A stretch of DNA of 64,000 nt from Streptomyces aquilus (GCF_003955715.1 NZ_CP034463.1:62001-126000), one strand, 5' to 3'; counted from the first letter of the stretch, positions 9,298 through 18,644 are shown. Program-made: numbers and translations. Notes: generated by a model not told the origin, from the sequence alone.

Positions 9298-9665
9298 TCA
9301 AGGGAGTTCGTCGTTGTCTCTGACCCTTGTAGTGGCACTCGCCGGCCTGCCGGGGAGCAGCCGGGTCATGGTCTCGGCGGCGCGTACGGCAGCGTCCCCA
9401 CAGCAGTTGTCGAACAGGACGTGGACGCGCTCGGCCCGCTCGGCGAGGGCGTGCAGCCGTGGCAGCACCATTCGGTGAGCTCGTCCCGGTCGTACGAGTA
9501 CCGGAACCGCTCCTCCTTGTTCCCGGGCCTCCAGGACTCGCTGCGCCCGTGGAACCGTACGACGGAGAGCCGGGAGGACGGGAGTGCCGGGTTCATGTCG
9601 ACGGTGGCGGCGGCCATGCCGTACCGCGCGAGCAGCGTGCACGTGGCCGACACCAGCTCGCTCAT
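9298..9665 (-). pseudogene. DUF72 (YecE-like) C-terminal fragment, frameshifted
   Basis: Minus-strand sequence from about 9665 reads PALPSSRLSVVRFHGRSESW followed by FRYSYDRDELTEW. It then needs a frame change near 9470 to continue as LPRLHALAERAERVHVLFDN and a helix ending AAETMTRLLPG. This arrangement (RFHGR, RYxYxxxEL, then VLFDNxxGDxAVxxA) is typical of the C-terminal third of DUF72 TIM-barrel proteins. The N-terminal two thirds are missing, so this is a remnant. Confidence 0.6.
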
Positions 9666-9858
9666 CCGCGCATCGTAGTGCGGGTATTGGCCGGGATGTC
9701 CGGCTCATCGGCGGCTACTGACTCCACAGCGTCCGACGATCCAGAAGGTCCCTTTCTCTCCGATTCCCATTCTCGTCAAACTGACGGTAAGATTGGATGC
9801 GGAGAGGCCGCCCCGTGCGACCGACACCCGGTCATGCCGTCGCACCCGGAGGCCAGTT

Positions 9859-11577
9859 GTGGAGCCCTACGTCAAGCTCGCGTTCACCATGCGCGACACC
9901 CCCGGCGCGTACGCGGTCCTGCTCGGGGCCGGCGCCTCGATCGCTGCGGGCATGCCGTCGGCGTGGGACGTCCAAGAGGATCTCATCGCGCGCCTGGCGG
10001 CCACCGAGGGCTCCACCGGGATCGGGGACCCCCACGCCTGGTACCAGGAGCGCTTCAGCCACTCGGCTACCTACGACGATCTCCTGGCGGCGCTCACGAG
10101 CACCCCGTTCGAGCGGCAGGCGCTGCTGCGCTCCTACTTCGAGCCCGACGAGCAGGAGCGGGAGGACGGCCTCAAACAGCCCACCGCCGCGCACCGCGAG
10201 ATCGCCCGTCTGGTTGCCGCGGGACACGTCCGCATCGTGCTGACGACGAACTTCGACCGGCTTGTTGAGACCGCGCTGCGTGAGGTCAACATCGAGCCCG
10301 TCGTCGTCGCCGACGCGGCCGACGCCGCCGGCCTCGCCCCGCTGCACACCATCAGGTGCCTCGTCGTCCATGTCCACGGCGACTACCTCACCCCGACGAG
10401 CATGCTCAACACCCCCGAGGAACTCGACCGCTACGCCGAGGACATCGACCGCCTGCTCGACCGCGTCTTCACCGACTACGGGCTGATCATCTCCGGCTGG
10501 TCCAGCACCTGGGACCCCGCCCTGCGCAACGCCATCGCCCGAAGCACCACCCGCTACTTCGCCTCCTACTGGACCGACCCCAGGCCGCTGTCGGAGACCG
10601 CCCAGAAACTTCTCACCCACCGCGCCTTCACCTACGTCCAGGCCGACGCCGACACCTTCTTCACCCGGACCGCCGACGCAGCCGACGCGGTCACCGACAC
10701 CAAGCGCCGGCACCCCGCGAGCATCGACATCGCCGTGGCCGCCGCCAAGCGCGCCCTGGACGGCTTCAGCCAGGGCATCACCCTGCACGACACCCTCCGC
10801 CGCGAGATCGACCGCATCGCCGCCCTCCCCCTGCGCACCACCGGCCCGTGGAACGTCGGGAACCGCGCCGAGACCGATGCCGAGCACGGCCGACGGCTCA
10901 ACACCCTGGAAACCGAGATGGAACTCCTGCTCACCCTGGTCGCCGTCACCGCCTACTGGGGGAACAACACGACCGACCGCTGGTGGCTGCGCGACATCGA
11001 ACAGCTCGGCGCACTCCACGATCCCGGCGGCGACCTCGGCCTGATGAAACTCGTCAGGGCCCCCGCCACCATGATGATCTACGCGGCGGGTATCGCCGCA
11101 CTGGCCAACGAGCGCTGGGACACTCTCGCCCACGTTCTCACCGAGCCCCGAGTCGAGCAGCGGATCAACGGGAAGACCTACGCCGCGGCCGCCCTCCTGA
11201 GCCCGTGGGAGACCCTCAACGTCAACGGCTCCTCCAAGCGCGTTCACGACCAGCTGCGCCCCGTCTTCACCCAGCACCTCGCCCTCAGCGAGACCGCCTA
11301 CGGCGAGGCGTGGGAACGCTTCGAGTATTTGCGCGTGCTCGTCGAGGACGATGCCGATCTGGCCTTCAGCCTGCCGCACATCAGCCCGACCGGCTACCTC
11401 GGCACCTTCGACCCCGCCCCCGCCGCCTGGCTGAAGAAGCAGATCGACCAGTACGGCGACAACATCCCCGTACTCCGCGAAGGCCTCCTCGACGGCAGCC
11501 GCCAACGGCTCGACCAGGCAGTCACCCGCGTCGAGAAATCCTTCAACTACATGGCCCAACAGATGCGCTACGCGTAG
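9859..11577 (+). CDS. SIR2-like domain protein, candidate NAD-consuming defence effector
   Basis: The start is GTG 9859, preceded by GGAGG at a good distance; it gives 572 residues. Residues 15-200 form a SIR2-like Rossmann fold: VLLGAGASIAAGMPS (GAGAS, 23-27), LTTNFDRLVE (129-138) and VHVHGDY (170-176, with the catalytic-type His 173). No Cys4 zinc site of classical sirtuins is seen, as in the bacterial SIR2 proteins that degrade NAD+. Residues 280-572 form a helical domain without a recognised name, possibly the phage-sensing or oligomerisation part. It stands alone: no Argonaute, HerA or TIR partner is next to it. Family knowledge supports NADase-based abortive infection; activity here is inference. 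Confidence 0.8.
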   Translation: MEPYVKLAFTMRDTPGAYAVLLGAGASIAAGMPSAWDVQEDLIARLAATEGSTGIGDPHAWYQERFSHSATYDDLLAALTSTPFERQALLRSYFEPDEQEREDGLKQPTAAHREIARLVAAGHVRIVLTTNFDRLVETALREVNIEPVVVADAADAAGLAPLHTIRCLVVHVHGDYLTPTSMLNTPEELDRYAEDIDRLLDRVFTDYGLIISGWSSTWDPALRNAIARSTTRYFASYWTDPRPLSETAQKLLTHRAFTYVQADADTFFTRTADAADAVTDTKRRHPASIDIAVAAAKRALDGFSQGITLHDTLRREIDRIAALPLRTTGPWNVGNRAETDAEHGRRLNTLETEMELLLTLVAVTAYWGNNTTDRWWLRDIEQLGALHDPGGDLGLMKLVRAPATMMIYAAGIAALANERWDTLAHVLTEPRVEQRINGKTYAAAALLSPWETLNVNGSSKRVHDQLRPVFTQHLALSETAYGEAWERFEYLRVLVEDDADLAFSLPHISPTGYLGTFDPAPAAWLKKQIDQYGDNIPVLREGLLDGSRQRLDQAVTRVEKSFNYMAQQMRYA

Positions 11578-11679
11578 CCGAACGCGGACGCAGTCACGGC
11601 ACCTCCCCGGCAGCCGGCGGGAGGTACGCCCCCGCCGTCATCGTGCCGGTGATCACCCGCGAGGCAGCCCCCGAGCCCT

Positions 11680-12050
11680 ACCAGCAGGCTGCGACGCCAC
11701 CGCGGCGGTCGAGGTCGTCAACGGGCGCGGCGGGGATGGCGGGATCGACATCAAGGTCACCACGGGATCGGCGGCCGCGGGGCGGGTCTGCGGATGCGAA
11801 CGGTCGGCACCGAGCTCGCGGTGCGCCTCACCGAGACGGTGCGGCGCCTGGACCTCGACAACCGGGAGCTGCCGGTCGATCGCGGCCAAGACGAAGAGGA
11901 GGTCCTGGCCCGCATGCTCATCGCGGCAGCCTGGTACCAGGCCCTCGCCCGTACGCCGATCGGCTTCGCCTTCACCCTCACGCGGCTCCTGAAGCTCCCG
12001 CACCGCGACCTGGTCGCCGACGTCACCGCAACGACGCGCCCTCGCCAAAG
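11680..12050 (+). pseudogene. Remnant with restriction-endonuclease-like motif
   Basis: One frame contains AVEVVNGRGGDGGIDIKVTT (about 11705-11764). This is close to the GGDxGID active-site segment of Mrr-like PD-(D/E)xK nucleases. A second frame from 11794 contains good coding sequence (VGTELAVRLTETVRRLDLDN, then MLIAAAWYQALARTPIGFAF) that stops making sense near 12045, before the IS element. The pieces look like one or two decayed genes downstream of the SIR2 gene. 12051-12215 shows nothing clear. Confidence 0.3.
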
Positions 12051-12215
12051 TCACCGCCTTTGGGGCAGCGATCGATCAAAGATTCAAAGATGGTTCTCAG
12101 CGCGTCAGCATGCTGGTCCGCCGAAGAAGCCGTCCTCGCCGTCGCTGCCGTCACAGCCGCTGCCCCCGTCCGTGACGAAGCCGGTCCTAGACGTCCTGCC
12201 GTGCGATACGAGTAA

Positions 12216-13081
12216 GACCGTGTCCTACGTGGTGAGGCGGACGAGCCGCTTGTAGCAGCAGATGGCTGCGGCGAGCCCGAGGAAGGCCAGGTAGTTACGG
12301 GGATTTCGCTCGTAGCGGGGGCTGAGTCTGCGGTAGCCGGACAGCCACGACATGGTGCGCTCGATCACCCACCTGCGCCGCCCTAATCGTTCGCTGGACT
12401 CGATGCCTTTGCGGGCGATGCGCACGCCTATGCGTTTCCATCGGAGCCATCTGCGCAGGTCGGCACGGTCGTAAGCTTTGTCTGCGTGTAGACGCTGGGG
12501 CTTGAAGTACCGGCCGTTGCAGGGGTCGTGTCTCGTTTGGTGACCCTCGATCATGGGCTTCAGCCCTTCGCTGTCGTGGGTGTTGCCGACTGAGATGCCG
12601 ACGAGAAGGGGCAGTCCGTTCGCGTCCGACAGGACGTGCATCTTGGAACCCGGTTTGCCTCGGTCCACGGGGCTCGGACCTGTGTGTTCGCCCCCTTTTT
12701 AGCCCTGACGTGGGCCGTGTCGAGGACGACGCGGGTGACGTCGATGAGGCCGGCGTCGTCGAGGCGGTGCAGTACGGCTTCGTGCAGGCGGCCCCAGACG
12801 CCGGCTCTCGACCAGATCAGGAACCGGCGGTGGGCGGTCGACTTCGATATGCCGAAGCAGGGCGGCAGTTGGCGCCAGGCGCAGCCGCTGACCAGGACGT
12901 AGATGATGGCCGCGAACAGTGTCTCGTCAGGCGTGTCCTGCGTTCCGCCGCCCTGCGGCCGCACCCGTGACGGAGGGATCAGTGGCTTTGCGATCTCCCA
13001 CAGCCCGTCCGGAACAATCCAACTCCATGTACCCCGCCCCATGAACGAATCAACGTCCGCCTCACCACGTAGGACACGGTC
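12216..13081 (-). mobile_element. IS5-family (IS427-type) insertion sequence, 866 bp
   Basis: Perfect terminal inverted repeats begin GACCGTGTCCTACGTGGTGA at 12216 and mirror this at 13081, about 28 bp each. A 3-bp direct repeat TAA flanks both ends (12213-12215 and 13082-13084). The element holds a single transposase read in two overlapping frames. Its right end abuts the inverted repeat of the next IS element. Confidence 0.9.
12225..13042 (-). CDS. IS5-family transposase, expressed by frameshifting
   Basis: The N-terminal frame runs from ATG 13042 (VPDGLWEIAKPLIPPSRVRP) and carries the first DDE aspartate in VVLDTAHVRAKKGANTQ. The C-terminal frame, down to 12225, carries the second Asp (LHADKAYDRADLRRW) and the Glu (RRWVIERTMSWLSGYRRL). 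The frames overlap at an A5-G5 slippery run (12690-12700), the usual place for programmed frameshifting in this group. With intact IRs the element looks functional. Confidence 0.88.
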
Positions 13082-13113
13082 TAAGTGGGTGTTCTGTGAG
13101 CTTTCGTGGGGTC

Positions 13114-13530
13114 TCAGTCCGGGGATGGCGTTGGTTGCGGTAGCCGGAAGAGGCCGGGCTCCGGCTCGGTGAGAATGCCGCGGCTGACCAGGCGTTTCAG
13201 TTTCGCGCGGACGCCTTCGACATGCCGGGGTTCGGTGCCGGTGTCCAGGGCGATGCAGACGTCCTTGGGGCGCAGTCCGTCTGCGGTGTCTTCGAAGAGG
13301 GCGAGGATCTGACGGTAGGCCGAGGGCAGCGGAGCGAGGCCGCCGGGAAGGTCTGGTGCGATCTCCAGAATCGTCTCCCGGGTGATCCTCAGTCTCTCCA
13401 ACGCCTTTTCGGCGGCCGCGAGTTGGGTGGTGAGCTCGGCGATCTGAGTGCGGAGTCTGTCCGCGAGGTCACGGCCGGCCGCCTCGCGGATCTCGAGCTG
13501 TTCCAGGAACTCCTGCATGCTCACGCTCAC
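13114..13530 (-). CDS. Coiled-coil/winged-helix transposon companion protein
   Basis: A 138-residue protein starting four bases after the transposase stop, inside the IS ends. Residues 5-52 form a coiled coil (RTQIAELTTQLAAAEKALER) ending in the conserved RLRITRETIL. Residues 70-130 look like a winged helix (YRQILALFEDTADGLRPKDV, then VRAKLKRLVSRGILTEPEPG). A second family member (32815-33342) sits beside an ISKra4 transposase. It probably binds DNA and may regulate the transposase or help target it; this is inference. Confidence 0.7.
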   Translation of the reverse strand: MSVSMQEFLEQLEIREAAGRDLADRLRTQIAELTTQLAAAEKALERLRITRETILEIAPDLPGGLAPLPSAYRQILALFEDTADGLRPKDVCIALDTGTEPRHVEGVRAKLKRLVSRGILTEPEPGLFRLPQPTPSPD

Positions 13531-13534
13531 TCGT

Positions 13535-14392
13535 TCATGCCGGTCCGGGGGAAGCGGGTCGGCGGCGGTCCCGCCAGGTGGGAGTGGTCGTGGCGGTGAG
13601 CCGGTGGGTCATGACGTCGGTCATCGACCAGCGGATCCAGGACGCGGAACTGGCGGGCAGGGTCTCGTAGTCGCGGGCCAGGCGGCGGTGCAGCATGAGT
13701 GTGCCGAAGGTCTGCTCGACGATCCACCGCTTCGGTGACGGGGCGAACCCCTTCGCCTGCGGGTCACGCGATACCACCTCGACGTCGATGCCCAGCGACC
13801 TGCCGTGCTCGATGACGGCGTTCTTGAACCCGGCATCGACCCAGCTCTTCACCACGCCGGGGTTGTCGGCGGCCACCTTGTCCAGCAGCGTGATTCCGAC
13901 GGCGTTGTCGTGCACGCTCGCGGCGACCACGATCACGGCGATGAGCAGACCGAGTACATCGGTGGCGATGCCCCGCTTGCGGCCCCGGCTCTTCTTGCCC
14001 GGGTCCAGCCCGGTCGTCTCCTTGGGGGCGTTGACCGAGGCGTGCACGGTCTGGGAGTCCATGACGACCGCGGACGGGTCCTCGCGCCGGCCCTTCGACT
14101 CGCGGACCTGCCAGCGCAGCAGATCGTGGATGGTCTGGTCGGTGCCGTCATCGCGCCACAGCCCGAAGTAGTAGTACACCGCGGTGTACGGCGGGAAGTC
14201 GTGCGGCAGGTAACGCCACTGGCAGCCGACCCGGGCCTGATACAGGATCGCGTTCACGATCTCCCGCATCTCGTATCGGCCCTGATGACCGCTGACCGAG
14301 CGGTGCTGTCCCTTCCAGGCCGTGATGACCGGCCGGATCAACTCCCATGCCTCATCCGACAGATCACTCGGGTACGGCTGCCGCTCAGCCAC
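13535..14392 (-). CDS. IS5-family transposase (full length)
   Basis: A 285-residue DDE transposase in a single frame. The N-terminus LSDEAWELIRPVITAW and the WRYLPHDFPPYTAVYYYF segment are typical of IS5-family DNA-binding domains. Catalytic residues lie in VVMDSQTVHASVNA (D), SWVDAGFKNAVIEHGRSLG (D) and KRWIVEQTFGTLMLHRRLA (E). The frame is intact and the IRs are present, so it is probably active. The companion gene follows at once. Confidence 0.9.
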   Translation of the reverse strand: MAERQPYPSDLSDEAWELIRPVITAWKGQHRSVSGHQGRYEMREIVNAILYQARVGCQWRYLPHDFPPYTAVYYYFGLWRDDGTDQTIHDLLRWQVRESKGRREDPSAVVMDSQTVHASVNAPKETTGLDPGKKSRGRKRGIATDVLGLLIAVIVVAASVHDNAVGITLLDKVAADNPGVVKSWVDAGFKNAVIEHGRSLGIDVEVVSRDPQAKGFAPSPKRWIVEQTFGTLMLHRRLARDYETLPASSASWIRWSMTDVMTHRLTATTTPTWRDRRRPASPGPA

Positions 14393-14473
14393 GTCTCCAG
14401 CACACCGCAGAAGCCGTCAACCGCAACCCCTCAAACCGGACAACCAGACACGACGACTCGCAGAACACCCACT

Positions 14474-14680
14474 CAGATAGGCCAGTCCCCCAAGCCGCTT
14501 GCGCGGCTGTCGGGGCGCACCCCATCACGGCCTCGGTGGAAGCACGGGCCGACGCTGCATTGAGAGTCTGAGCAGGTGTCACCGTGCTCACACCGCCTGA
14601 TCGTTGACCAGGAATGAGAACAGCGTGGCGCGGTGCGAGGGGCAGAACTCTCACTGTTTTGTGAGAGATGCGAGAGCGCT
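14474..14680. other. Intergenic region, no gene seen
   Basis: This stretch separates the IS element from the 3' end of the XRE regulator gene. It holds short A/T-containing segments and the inverted pair CTCTCAC/GTGAGAG around 14648-14668 (with TGTTTT between the arms). This could act as a terminator for the minus-strand regulator gene. Confidence 0.4.
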
Positions 14681-15871
14681 TTACAGGCCGATCCAGGCAG
14701 CCATGTGGTTGAGGCTGTCCGGGGTCCGGCGGGACAGGTGCACCAGGCCGGTGATAGTCTCCCTCGCCGCCGGGTGATAGCGGGTCTGCTCCGGAGCAAC
14801 GCGACGGGCTTCAAGCAGCGACATCAGCGCGCCGTCGGCGTGTCCCGTCTCCATCTGGGTGCGTGCCTGGTCGATCAGGAAATGAGCTCGCCGGGAAGTA
14901 GCCAGCTGCGGCGGCAGCTTCTTTCCGATCTTGTGGGCTTTGGTGAGGGCGTCGTCGTAGGCGTGCATCTCCACGGCCGCGGACATCTCGTGCAGGTCCA
15001 CGTTGGTCGGGCCGAAGCTGAGCCAGTGGATCTCGCCGGCGTCACCGAGCTTTCCCGCGATGCGGCGCGCCTCGCCGATGTGGACCTGGACGGCGGCGGC
15101 GTCTTCAGCACGTGCGGAGATCACTGAGGCACCCAGGTGCAGCTGTCCTGTGACGGCCAACGCCTCGCGGGTCGTGCCGTCCTGGCCCACCACGCTCTGG
15201 CCAGAAGCGATCAGCCTCTGGCCGATCCGGTACTCGCCCTCGCGGAAGTAGACCAGGGCCCGCATGTACTGGCGCACCGCGGCCAGGCAGGGGTCGGAGG
15301 CCCGTTGCGCCGCCCAATCCATCCGGTCCAGGGCAACAGCCGACAGGTCGTAGTAGCCGAGCTTCACACTGATGTCGTGCGCGGTGCGGTAGCACGAGGC
15401 AAGGGCCTGCCACAACGCGGTCGAAGGCGTCGACCACGCCGTGTGCGTCAGCTCGGCAATGATGCCCGGAAGAGCGCGGGCAGCCGTCCGCAAGTGCGCG
15501 GCACGGACCTGTGCGCACAGTTGGTCCGCACCGGCGACGAGCTGGCCGGCCGGCCGTGCAGTCACGTCCGGGTTCGGGCCGAGGTCATACAGGTCGAGAG
15601 CTTCACGGATCGGCCGCACGAGTTCGGCCAGCCGGTCCCGCTGGAGCTGCGTCACGTACGGCTGGCCGGTCAGCACGGTCACGTCAATGTTGAGCGTCTT
15701 CGCACACGCCGCCACAAAGTCGGCCGTCGCCGGGCGCGCACCGCACTCCACCTGGGTGAGGTAGCTGTAGGAGTAGGGCAACCGGGCAGCGAACTGCCGC
15801 TGCGTGAGCCGGGCCAGCCTGCGCTGCTCCCTGATCCGTGCGCCCGTGTGGTTCTCGTCCGGTGTGGGCAT
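14681..15871 (-). CDS. XRE-family transcriptional regulator with TPR-like sensor domain
   Basis: A 396-residue protein. Residues 10-65 form an XRE helix-turn-helix (GARIREQRRLARLTQRQFAA, then YSYSYLTQVECGARPAT). Residues 100-390 are all-helical and TPR-like, as in many Streptomyces regulators. It is divergently transcribed from a flavoprotein gene, with about 90 bp between the starts. This pairing is common in Streptomyces and suggests that the regulator controls the flavoprotein gene. The ligand is unknown. Confidence 0.85.
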   Translation of the reverse strand: MPTPDENHTGARIREQRRLARLTQRQFAARLPYSYSYLTQVECGARPATADFVAACAKTLNIDVTVLTGQPYVTQLQRDRLAELVRPIREALDLYDLGPNPDVTARPAGQLVAGADQLCAQVRAAHLRTAARALPGIIAELTHTAWSTPSTALWQALASCYRTAHDISVKLGYYDLSAVALDRMDWAAQRASDPCLAAVRQYMRALVYFREGEYRIGQRLIASGQSVVGQDGTTREALAVTGQLHLGASVISARAEDAAAVQVHIGEARRIAGKLGDAGEIHWLSFGPTNVDLHEMSAAVEMHAYDDALTKAHKIGKKLPPQLATSRRAHFLIDQARTQMETGHADGALMSLLEARRVAPEQTRYHPAARETITGLVHLSRRTPDSLNHMAAWIGL

Positions 15872-15961
15872 TCTGCTCTCCGTTCAAAGCACCCACTGGG
15901 AACACTACCCGCGCCCGACTCCCCTCCGGGCGGGCACCGTTGCATGTGGTCGTATAGAGCC

Positions 15962-16510
15962 ATGACGACGACTCGTGTGCTCTACCTGTTCGGCAGCGCC
16001 GCCCCTCCCGTCTTCGACGTCGCGCAGGTGATCCACAACGCGCACGAGCGCGGCTTCGACGTGTGCCTCGGTCTCACCCCCACCGCCGCACGCTGGCTGG
16101 CCCCGCAACTCGCCGAGCTGGAGCGCTTGACCGGGCATCCCGTGCGCAGCGAGTACAAGCTGCCCGGCGAACCGGACGTGTGGCCGACAGCGGACGTGAT
16201 CGCGGTCGCGCCGGCCACCTTCAACACGATCAACTCATGGGCGCTCGGCCTCACCCACGACTTCGTGGTGGGCGTCGCCGCCGAAGCCATCGGCAAGAAC
16301 ATTCCGACCGTGACCATGCCCTGCGTCAACGCTGCATACGTACAGCATCACGGGTTCGAACGCAGCGTCGCCGAGCTTCGCGCGATGGGCGTTGGGGTCC
16401 TGTACGGCAAGGACGGCTTCATCCCCAACCAGCCAGGCCAAGGCAAACCCAAGGAGTACCCCTGGCACCTCCTCCTCGACGCAGCCGAACACGCCTCACC
16501 CCCGAGCTAA
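15962..16510 (+). CDS. Flavoprotein (phosphopantothenoylcysteine decarboxylase-like fold)
   Basis: A 182-residue flavoprotein starting at ATG 15962. The N-terminal strand-loop (TTRVLYLFGSAAPPVFDVAQ), the middle motif ADVIAVAPATFNTINSWALG and the late TVTMPCVNAAYV match the HFCD family that binds FMN. The AP-T-N motif contacts the flavin in this family. The catalytic His of true PPC decarboxylases is not obvious. It is divergent from the XRE regulator and probably controlled by it. Substrate unknown. Confidence 0.8.
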   Translation: MTTTRVLYLFGSAAPPVFDVAQVIHNAHERGFDVCLGLTPTAARWLAPQLAELERLTGHPVRSEYKLPGEPDVWPTADVIAVAPATFNTINSWALGLTHDFVVGVAAEAIGKNIPTVTMPCVNAAYVQHHGFERSVAELRAMGVGVLYGKDGFIPNQPGQGKPKEYPWHLLLDAAEHASPPS

Positions 16511-17010
16511 CACCTGCTCCCCAAGTGCAGCAGGGGCAGCCCGCTCATCCACGGCAAGGAGCCACTCAATCTCTCGTCATGGGCCGTAACCCATGGGATG
16601 GCCCGACAACGGCCTCGCCCATACCGCCGCCTTCGTCAAGGAAAGGTCCACCCCCTCCTCTGACCACAAGCCACAGCCCGACTACTACCGGCCGCGGCGA
16701 GCAACACATCGGCCAGGCGCTCCGCAGCGTCCGGGCACCTGTGGGAAGGAGCTCACTCGGCCATGACTGCGTCGTTGAGGACCTGTCAGCAACGGCGCCG
16801 CCGCGCCCGCAGTGGCTCTGGGAATTCCTCGCCGGTGAGCGCAACCACGGCCCCAGCATCGACGCGGCGCCATGCGTTGTGAGACCTGACCTCCTTGCCG
16901 GCCGCAGGTGGCGAGCGGCGTGAACCCGCCTGGTTCTCTCGGCACGATCCGCTCCGCGATCATCCCGGCCGCTTGCTCTTGGCTGTTGTCCTGCGCACGC
17001 TGCAGGTGCT
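16511..17010. other. 500 bp without a supported gene
   Basis: A short plus-strand stretch from ATG 16593 (MGWPDNGLAHTAAFVKERST) has passable codon use for about 57 codons and then stops. It has no recognised relatives and no clear ribosome site. Nothing else is convincing. This may be a decayed gene. Confidence 0.3.
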
Positions 17011-17655
17011 GTGGACACTGGCGGAGTGACAGATAACTCCATTTCTTTTGTAGCCAACCTCATCACCGTGTTCTTCGCCCTGGCGATCGGCACCCGTCTC
17101 GGCTACATCGTCGCAGCTCGCGGAACAGCGCACCACATCGATCTGATAGACCGGCACTTCGAGAACAGCCGTCGGCTCTTCGAACACCAACAAGATATTC
17201 AGCGGCAGACCGACGCGCACAGGAGGTCGCGTGAGGAGCTGAAAGACAGCTATGAAGCACTCGGTATCTGGCTTCACCGCCTGGGCCAGACCCTCGACGA
17301 GATTTACTTTGGGGCCGTGTCGGACAAGCAGCCGATGCGGGACAAAGCCGAAGCACTCATCAGCGTCCGACCCTGGGAAGTCGTCTCACCGCCAACCAGC
17401 ACAGCCGCAGCCGCGTTCTACTGGAGTCCGGAGGTGCTGCGGAAGATTCGCGAGCTGCAGGGTCCTTACGCACAGTTCGTCGCACACATACGGCTGACCA
17501 TGCTGCCGACCGAGTCCGACGACGCCCCGGCATCATCCCGGCCCGAACAGGGGTGCTGGCAGCAGTGGCAGGAACTGCAGTCCCTCATCGCGAGCATCAA
17601 GAGCCAGGCACGCGCGGACCTGATGCCCACCTCGCCGACTGTCAACGAACGCTGA
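17011..17655 (+). CDS. Membrane-anchored hypothetical protein
   Basis: About 214 residues from GTG 17011 (GTG 17026 is an alternative). One membrane helix at residues 12-36 (ISFVANLITVFFALAIGTRL) is followed by a helical coiled-coil stretch (HFENSRRLFEHQQDIQRQTD) and a soluble helical C-terminus ending near LIASIKSQARADL. It has the same architecture as the anchored proteins at 3081-3785 and 48741-49460. It is convergent with the next gene, leaving 6 bp between stops. Function unknown. Confidence 0.7.
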   Translation: MDTGGVTDNSISFVANLITVFFALAIGTRLGYIVAARGTAHHIDLIDRHFENSRRLFEHQQDIQRQTDAHRRSREELKDSYEALGIWLHRLGQTLDEIYFGAVSDKQPMRDKAEALISVRPWEVVSPPTSTAAAAFYWSPEVLRKIRELQGPYAQFVAHIRLTMLPTESDDAPASSRPEQGCWQQWQELQSLIASIKSQARADLMPTSPTVNER

Positions 17656-17661
17656 TGAACA

Positions 17662-18450
17662 TCAGGGCGTACGAGCCCGCCTGCGCATCTTGGGAAGAAT
17701 CCGCCTTCGCGCCTGTGACGTCGGCTCGTGCACGGCCTCCACATACAAAGGGGTCGCCACCACCAGCCGGTGAACCCACCGCGGACGATCAATGTCCATC
17801 AACACAATGGCATGCCCTCGCAGACGTCCCCGAGTAGACGGCGGGTGCTCTCGCTGAATCCAGCCGTGCACCCCGAACGCGGCGTCTTCGATGAGCACTT
17901 CGCTGCGGCGATGGGGCATCAGATCATTGAGGAACTCGGGAATCACGTTCAGTCCGCGGTCCTCACGACGCTCAACCTCGAGAATCAGATCGTGCAGCCA
18001 CGTGGTATCCGAGCCCATCCGGCCTCGCCCGCACACCTGCGTACGCAGATGCTGCACCGAGCCGCACAACATGAGCCCCAGGTCGCGCGGCTGGCCAGCC
18101 GTCCCCGCAGGAACCTGCCCGACGAACAAAGCAACGTCCTCGGGCGGTGTGCCACTGTCTTCGTGAACGGCTACTTGAGCCATGTCCAGATCGAAACTGA
18201 CCCACTGATTCACCTGCAAGTTTCGGGTCGTAAACGGCACCGGGCTGAACCGCCGCTCGATGCTGCTCCGGGCCTTCTCCACTAACGCGTGCCCGGCGAT
18301 TGGCTCAGCCGCCTCATCCCAGCTCCGGCTTCCCGACACCTCGATCAACGGCGGAACCTTCAACGAGGCCTGCAGACCCTGCTGCACGGAGACAGGCCGG
18401 ATACCAAGCCGCCCGTAGATTTTGCGCTCAGAGACATAGACCAAATCCAC
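17662..18450 (-). CDS. Conserved actinobacterial hypothetical protein
   Basis: A 262-residue soluble protein. The N-terminus MDLVYVSERKIYGRLG is followed by a helical region and a beta-rich part with VNQWVSFDLDMAQVAVHEDS. Next come a VALFVGQ strand and LGLMLCGSVQHLRTQ, then a basic C-terminus. The layout resembles Streptomyces proteins grouped as DUF7019, but I hold this name loosely. There is no catalytic motif, signal or membrane segment. It is convergent with the preceding anchored protein. Confidence 0.65.
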   Translation of the reverse strand: MDLVYVSERKIYGRLGIRPVSVQQGLQASLKVPPLIEVSGSRSWDEAAEPIAGHALVEKARSSIERRFSPVPFTTRNLQVNQWVSFDLDMAQVAVHEDSGTPPEDVALFVGQVPAGTAGQPRDLGLMLCGSVQHLRTQVCGRGRMGSDTTWLHDLILEVERREDRGLNVIPEFLNDLMPHRRSEVLIEDAAFGVHGWIQREHPPSTRGRLRGHAIVLMDIDRPRWVHRLVVATPLYVEAVHEPTSQARRRILPKMRRRARTP

Positions 18451-18644
18451 AGCAATCCCCCACTACCCGCCCTGACGACTCGGTGAAGCCCTCGGCTTCA
18501 GAGGTCGTTCTCACACAAGCAGGCTCGCATAAAGGATCTACACAAGGGTGACGAAGGAGGGAATCGGTAGGATGAACGCGCCCTGACGGTCTGTCGGACA
18601 CGGACGCACCACCATGGTCGCCCGCCACCTCTGCTTCGTACCAC

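Larger units (their letters stand above)
13084..14473 (-). mobile_element. IS5-family element with a companion gene, about 1.39 kb
   Basis: Imperfect terminal inverted repeats AGTGGGTGTTCTGYGAG lie at 13084-13100 and 14457-14473 (one mismatch). They enclose a transposase and, immediately downstream, a coiled-coil/winged-helix gene. No clear target duplication is seen because the left flank is interrupted by the neighbouring IS. Confidence 0.75.

Noticed and set aside
9832..11559. A 575-codon open frame antisense to the SIR2 gene
   Set aside because: It is Gly/Val/Asp-rich and mirrors the strong codon bias of the plus-strand gene; no motif or plausible start supports it.
10356..12215. A long Arg/His/Pro-rich frame overlapping the SIR2 gene
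   Set aside because: Composition is typical of a shifted frame of high-G+C coding DNA, with no motif.
15937..15965. Leaderless promoter with TATAGA just before the flavoprotein ATG
   Set aside because: The hexamer is too close to the ATG and no -35 lies at a suitable distance.
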